Assembly (NCBI GenBank): GCA_903892335.1
Contig: CAITID010000140.1
Span: 1 to 8,287, forward strand
DNA length: 8,287 bases
Direction: 5' to 3'
Source of the DNA: an uncultured Actinomycetes bacterium
GTDB lineage: Bacteria; Actinomycetota; Actinomycetes; Nanopelagicales; Nanopelagicaceae
The notes beneath the pieces were generated by a model. The model was not told the DNA's origin, did not search any database, and saw nothing but the letters and a program-made list of their open reading frames with translations. Shown in pieces: positions 6,559-8,287 of this stretch (its first letter is position 1; the number at the start of each line of letters is the position of its first letter). The translations under genes and the position numbers were made by a program.

Positions 6559-7473
6559 CTACTTAGCTCCTGCCTTAGCCTTATCAGCTAAGTAAATACC
6601 AACTAACACAACTGCGCAGCCAATTAATTGAATTGTTGTAAATGATTCATTTAATAACCACCAAGCGATAGCGCCAGCAAAGATCGGTTCAATCATGCCA
6701 ATCACGCTACTTGTAGAGGCGGAGAGTGAGCGGATTGCGGTAACCGTTAATAGGTATGGTGTCACCGTTCCAACAATGATGATCCACAAAATTAATGTCC
6801 AGCCGGGTGCGTAGATATTTTCTAAACTGCCACCTAATTGGAAGGTGTCGGTTAAGTAGTGGAATGGGAAGTTCCACCAAGGCAGAACCACTGCCCAAAA
6901 CACAGCAGCTATACCAATTCCCCAGGTCATCAAAGAAAGAGAGGTGCGGTTTTGAGTTAATTTTTCAGCATATAAAAAGTAGGTAGCAAGTGCGAACGCG
7001 TCGGCAAAGGCGATGATTACGCCAAGTGGATGTAGGGATGAACCACTCCAGATTTCAGATATTAATAGCAGCCCGCCAAAGGCGAAGCCGATACCCCACC
7101 ACATCAATGGTGAAATATATTTCTTGCGCACAAATCTTAAGTAGAGGGCAATCCAAATTGGTGCGGTGAACTCGATTATTAAAGCGATTGAAATGTATAG
7201 GTACTTAATCGCAAAGAAGTAAAAAGAGGTAACGAGTGCAATTCCAATAATTCCAAAGATCATCAAATCTTTAATTTCAGATTTCTTAATTCGAAGTTGT
7301 TCACGTCCTGCGATAAATGCAATGGTAAGTAAAATTAAGGCGGCGCCAGTTGTGCGGATTTGAGTTAACCGGAAAGCATCCATATCAGCTTCACGAAGCA
7401 CCTTTGCGCCAATGCCACCCAAGGCAAAGCCCATTGCAGCAGAGATCATTAAAAATTCAGCGCGATGTTTCAC
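6559..7473 (-). CDS. EamA/DMT-superfamily transporter, ten membrane helices
   Basis: A drug/metabolite-type exporter or permease of the inner membrane; the substrate cannot be read from sequence. The 304-residue product has two EamA repeats, with ten hydrophobic segments spread from about residue 7 to 296. Recognisable family pieces are FRLTQIRTTGAALIL, IALIIEFTAPIWIALYLR, and in the second repeat PYLLTVTAIRSLSASTSSVIGMIEPIFAGAIAWWLLNE. The start is GTG (7473-7471), giving MKHRAEFLMISAAMGFALGG. No Shine-Dalgarno precedes it, but TGTAATCT lies just upstream, so a leaderless mRNA is possible. A downstream ATG at residue 9 would cut into the first helix. It lies 40 bases after the acyl-CoA dehydrogenase gene and abuts the carbonic anhydrase gene, so the three may share a transcript. 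Confidence 0.94.
   Translation of the reverse strand: MKHRAEFLMISAAMGFALGGIGAKVLREADMDAFRLTQIRTTGAALILLTIAFIAGREQLRIKKSEIKDLMIFGIIGIALVTSFYFFAIKYLYISIALIIEFTAPIWIALYLRFVRKKYISPLMWWGIGFAFGGLLLISEIWSGSSLHPLGVIIAFADAFALATYFLYAEKLTQNRTSLSLMTWGIGIAAVFWAVVLPWWNFPFHYLTDTFQLGGSLENIYAPGWTLILWIIIVGTVTPYLLTVTAIRSLSASTSSVIGMIEPIFAGAIAWWLLNESFTTIQLIGCAVVLVGIYLADKAKAGAK
6567..6571 (-). promoter_or_regulatory. Shine-Dalgarno of the carbonic anhydrase inside the transporter gene
   Basis: AGGAG on the minus strand lies in the last codons of the transporter (Ala-Gly-Ala-Lys-stop) and eight bases before the carbonic anhydrase ATG at 6558. TAG and ATG are directly adjacent, so ribosomes ending the transporter are already at the next start. 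Confidence 0.8.
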
Positions 7474-7486
7474 GCTGAGCAGATTA
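7474..7486 (-). promoter_or_regulatory. Possible -10 element for a leaderless transporter transcript
   Basis: On the minus strand, TGTAATCT (TAATCT at 7486-7481) resembles an extended -10. A start of transcription seven bases later would fall on the GTG itself. No clear -35 is visible at 16-18 bases upstream. The absence of a Shine-Dalgarno fits this reading, but the site is weak evidence on its own. Confidence 0.3.
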
Positions 7487-7513
7487 CATTAACTTTGAAG
7501 CTTAATTGCCGAG

Positions 7514-8287
7514 TTAGAAAGCAGCCTCAGCTATTTCCATAATTGCACCTGTTTCTGACTCAACCACAGCACGTTCTACTGCAATATGAGGCAGAACTGA
7601 GCGAACAAAGAATTTAGCTGATGCAACCTTGCCATCAAAGAAATCTTTATCACGGCCCGGATTTGCCAACTTTGTTTGCGCGATATCTGCTTGTTGGATT
7701 AGTAACCAAGCGATAATTAACTCACCAGTTGCCATTAACAAACGAGATGTATTTAAGCCAACTTTGTAAATCTGCTTTGGATCCTCTTGTGACTCCATTG
7801 CGACACCGATCATATGTGTGATCATTCCTTGCACATCTTCTAGCGCCTTTAGCAACATCTTTTTCTCATCTGCCATGTTTCCACCAGCAGATGCGTACTT
7901 GGCTATTTCCTTACCTAGCAATGTAATTGAACGTCCACCATCTCTGATGATTTTGCGGAAGAAGAAATCCATTCCTTGAATAGCGGTGGTTCCTTCATAC
8001 AAGGTATCGATCTTGGCATCGCGCACATACTGCTCAAGCGGCCAATCTTCGGTAAAGCCTGCGCCACCAAATGTTTGTAATGATTCAGTGCCAAGTAGCA
8101 CCCAGGATTTTTCGCTTCCGTATCCCTTAACAATTGGTAGTAATAAATCATTTAACGCATGCAGATCCTGCAACTTATCTTTATCAAGTCCCTCTGCCTC
8201 ACCGATAGCGAAGGCATCTTGGATAGTGGCGGTGTAAAGAACAAGGGCGCGCATTCCTTCAGAGTAAGACTTTTGCACCATCAGCGA
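7514..8287 (-). CDS. Acyl-CoA dehydrogenase (FadE type), C-terminal part, 5' end beyond window
   Basis: A flavoenzyme that introduces the alpha-beta double bond of an acyl-CoA in beta-oxidation, using FAD. The visible 257 residues cover the C-terminal helical domain: LQTFGGAGFTEDWPLEQYVRDAKIDTLYEGTTAIQGMDFFFRKI. It holds the GGxGF flavin-contact motif and the YEGT glutamate (codon 7996-7994), which is the catalytic base in most of the family. A further domain of about 130 residues follows (from about DGGRSITLLG), like the C-terminal extension of the long, roughly 600-residue dehydrogenases. The frame is open to the right edge (Ser-Leu before the Met at 8281), so that Met is internal. Chain length of the substrate is not predictable from this part. 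First of three minus-strand genes. Confidence 0.94.
   Translation of the reverse strand, partial: SLMVQKSYSEGMRALVLYTATIQDAFAIGEAEGLDKDKLQDLHALNDLLLPIVKGYGSEKSWVLLGTESLQTFGGAGFTEDWPLEQYVRDAKIDTLYEGTTAIQGMDFFFRKIIRDGGRSITLLGKEIAKYASAGGNMADEKKMLLKALEDVQGMITHMIGVAMESQEDPKQIYKVGLNTSRLLMATGELIIAWLLIQQADIAQTKLANPGRDKDFFDGKVASAKFFVRSVLPHIAVERAVVESETGAIMEIAEAAF

Noticed and set aside
8279..8281. ATG as the start of the acyl-CoA dehydrogenase
   Set aside because: The frame continues to the window edge, and the first visible residues are mid-domain sequence of this family.

Overview
The window looks like a piece of a chromosome from a low-GC, streamlined actinobacterium. The best guess is a freshwater acI (Nanopelagicales, Planktophila-like) relative. 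This rests on three things: the gene order penicillin-binding protein, DUF2029/GT87 membrane protein, rpsF, ssb, rpsR, rplI, dnaB, which is the actinobacterial arrangement (M. tuberculosis ponA1-Rv0051-Rv0052-rpsF-ssb-rpsR1-rplI-Rv0057-dnaB); AT-rich codons, with many TTA leucine codons; and very short gaps between genes. The lineage is inferred, and no rRNA is present to confirm it. No mobile element, CRISPR array, tRNA, rRNA or defence-type system was seen.

Left part, + strand (2-2668): the C-terminal 500 residues of a class A penicillin-binding protein run in from the left edge, followed in the same reading frame by a polytopic GT87/DUF2029-type membrane glycosyltransferase. The second gene has no ATG, GTG or TTG before its first conserved luminal motif, so its true start is an open problem. 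Both genes fit cell-envelope synthesis.

Middle part, + strand (2669-4446): a hairpin leader resembling the S6:S18 autoregulatory RNA, then rpsF, ssb, rpsR and rplI, closed by a strong intrinsic terminator. This is the classic operon that joins two interacting small-subunit proteins (S6, S18), single-stranded DNA-binding protein and ribosomal protein L9. After the terminator come four DnaA-box-like nonamers at roughly one-helical-turn spacing (4465-4506), then dnaB (4665-6065), the replicative helicase. It begins at an ATG with a clear Shine-Dalgarno sequence and has no intein.

Right part, - strand (6067-8287): three genes read toward dnaB. In transcription order they are the C-terminal part of a long acyl-CoA dehydrogenase (cut by the right edge), an EamA/DMT-family transporter, and a small beta-carbonic anhydrase. 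The transporter stop codon directly abuts the carbonic anhydrase start (TAG then ATG), which suggests translational coupling. The carbonic anhydrase and dnaB converge with one base between their stop codons.

Most of the window is ordinary core genome. The points most worth checking are the start of the GT87 gene, the phased DnaA-box cluster before dnaB, and the rpsF leader.
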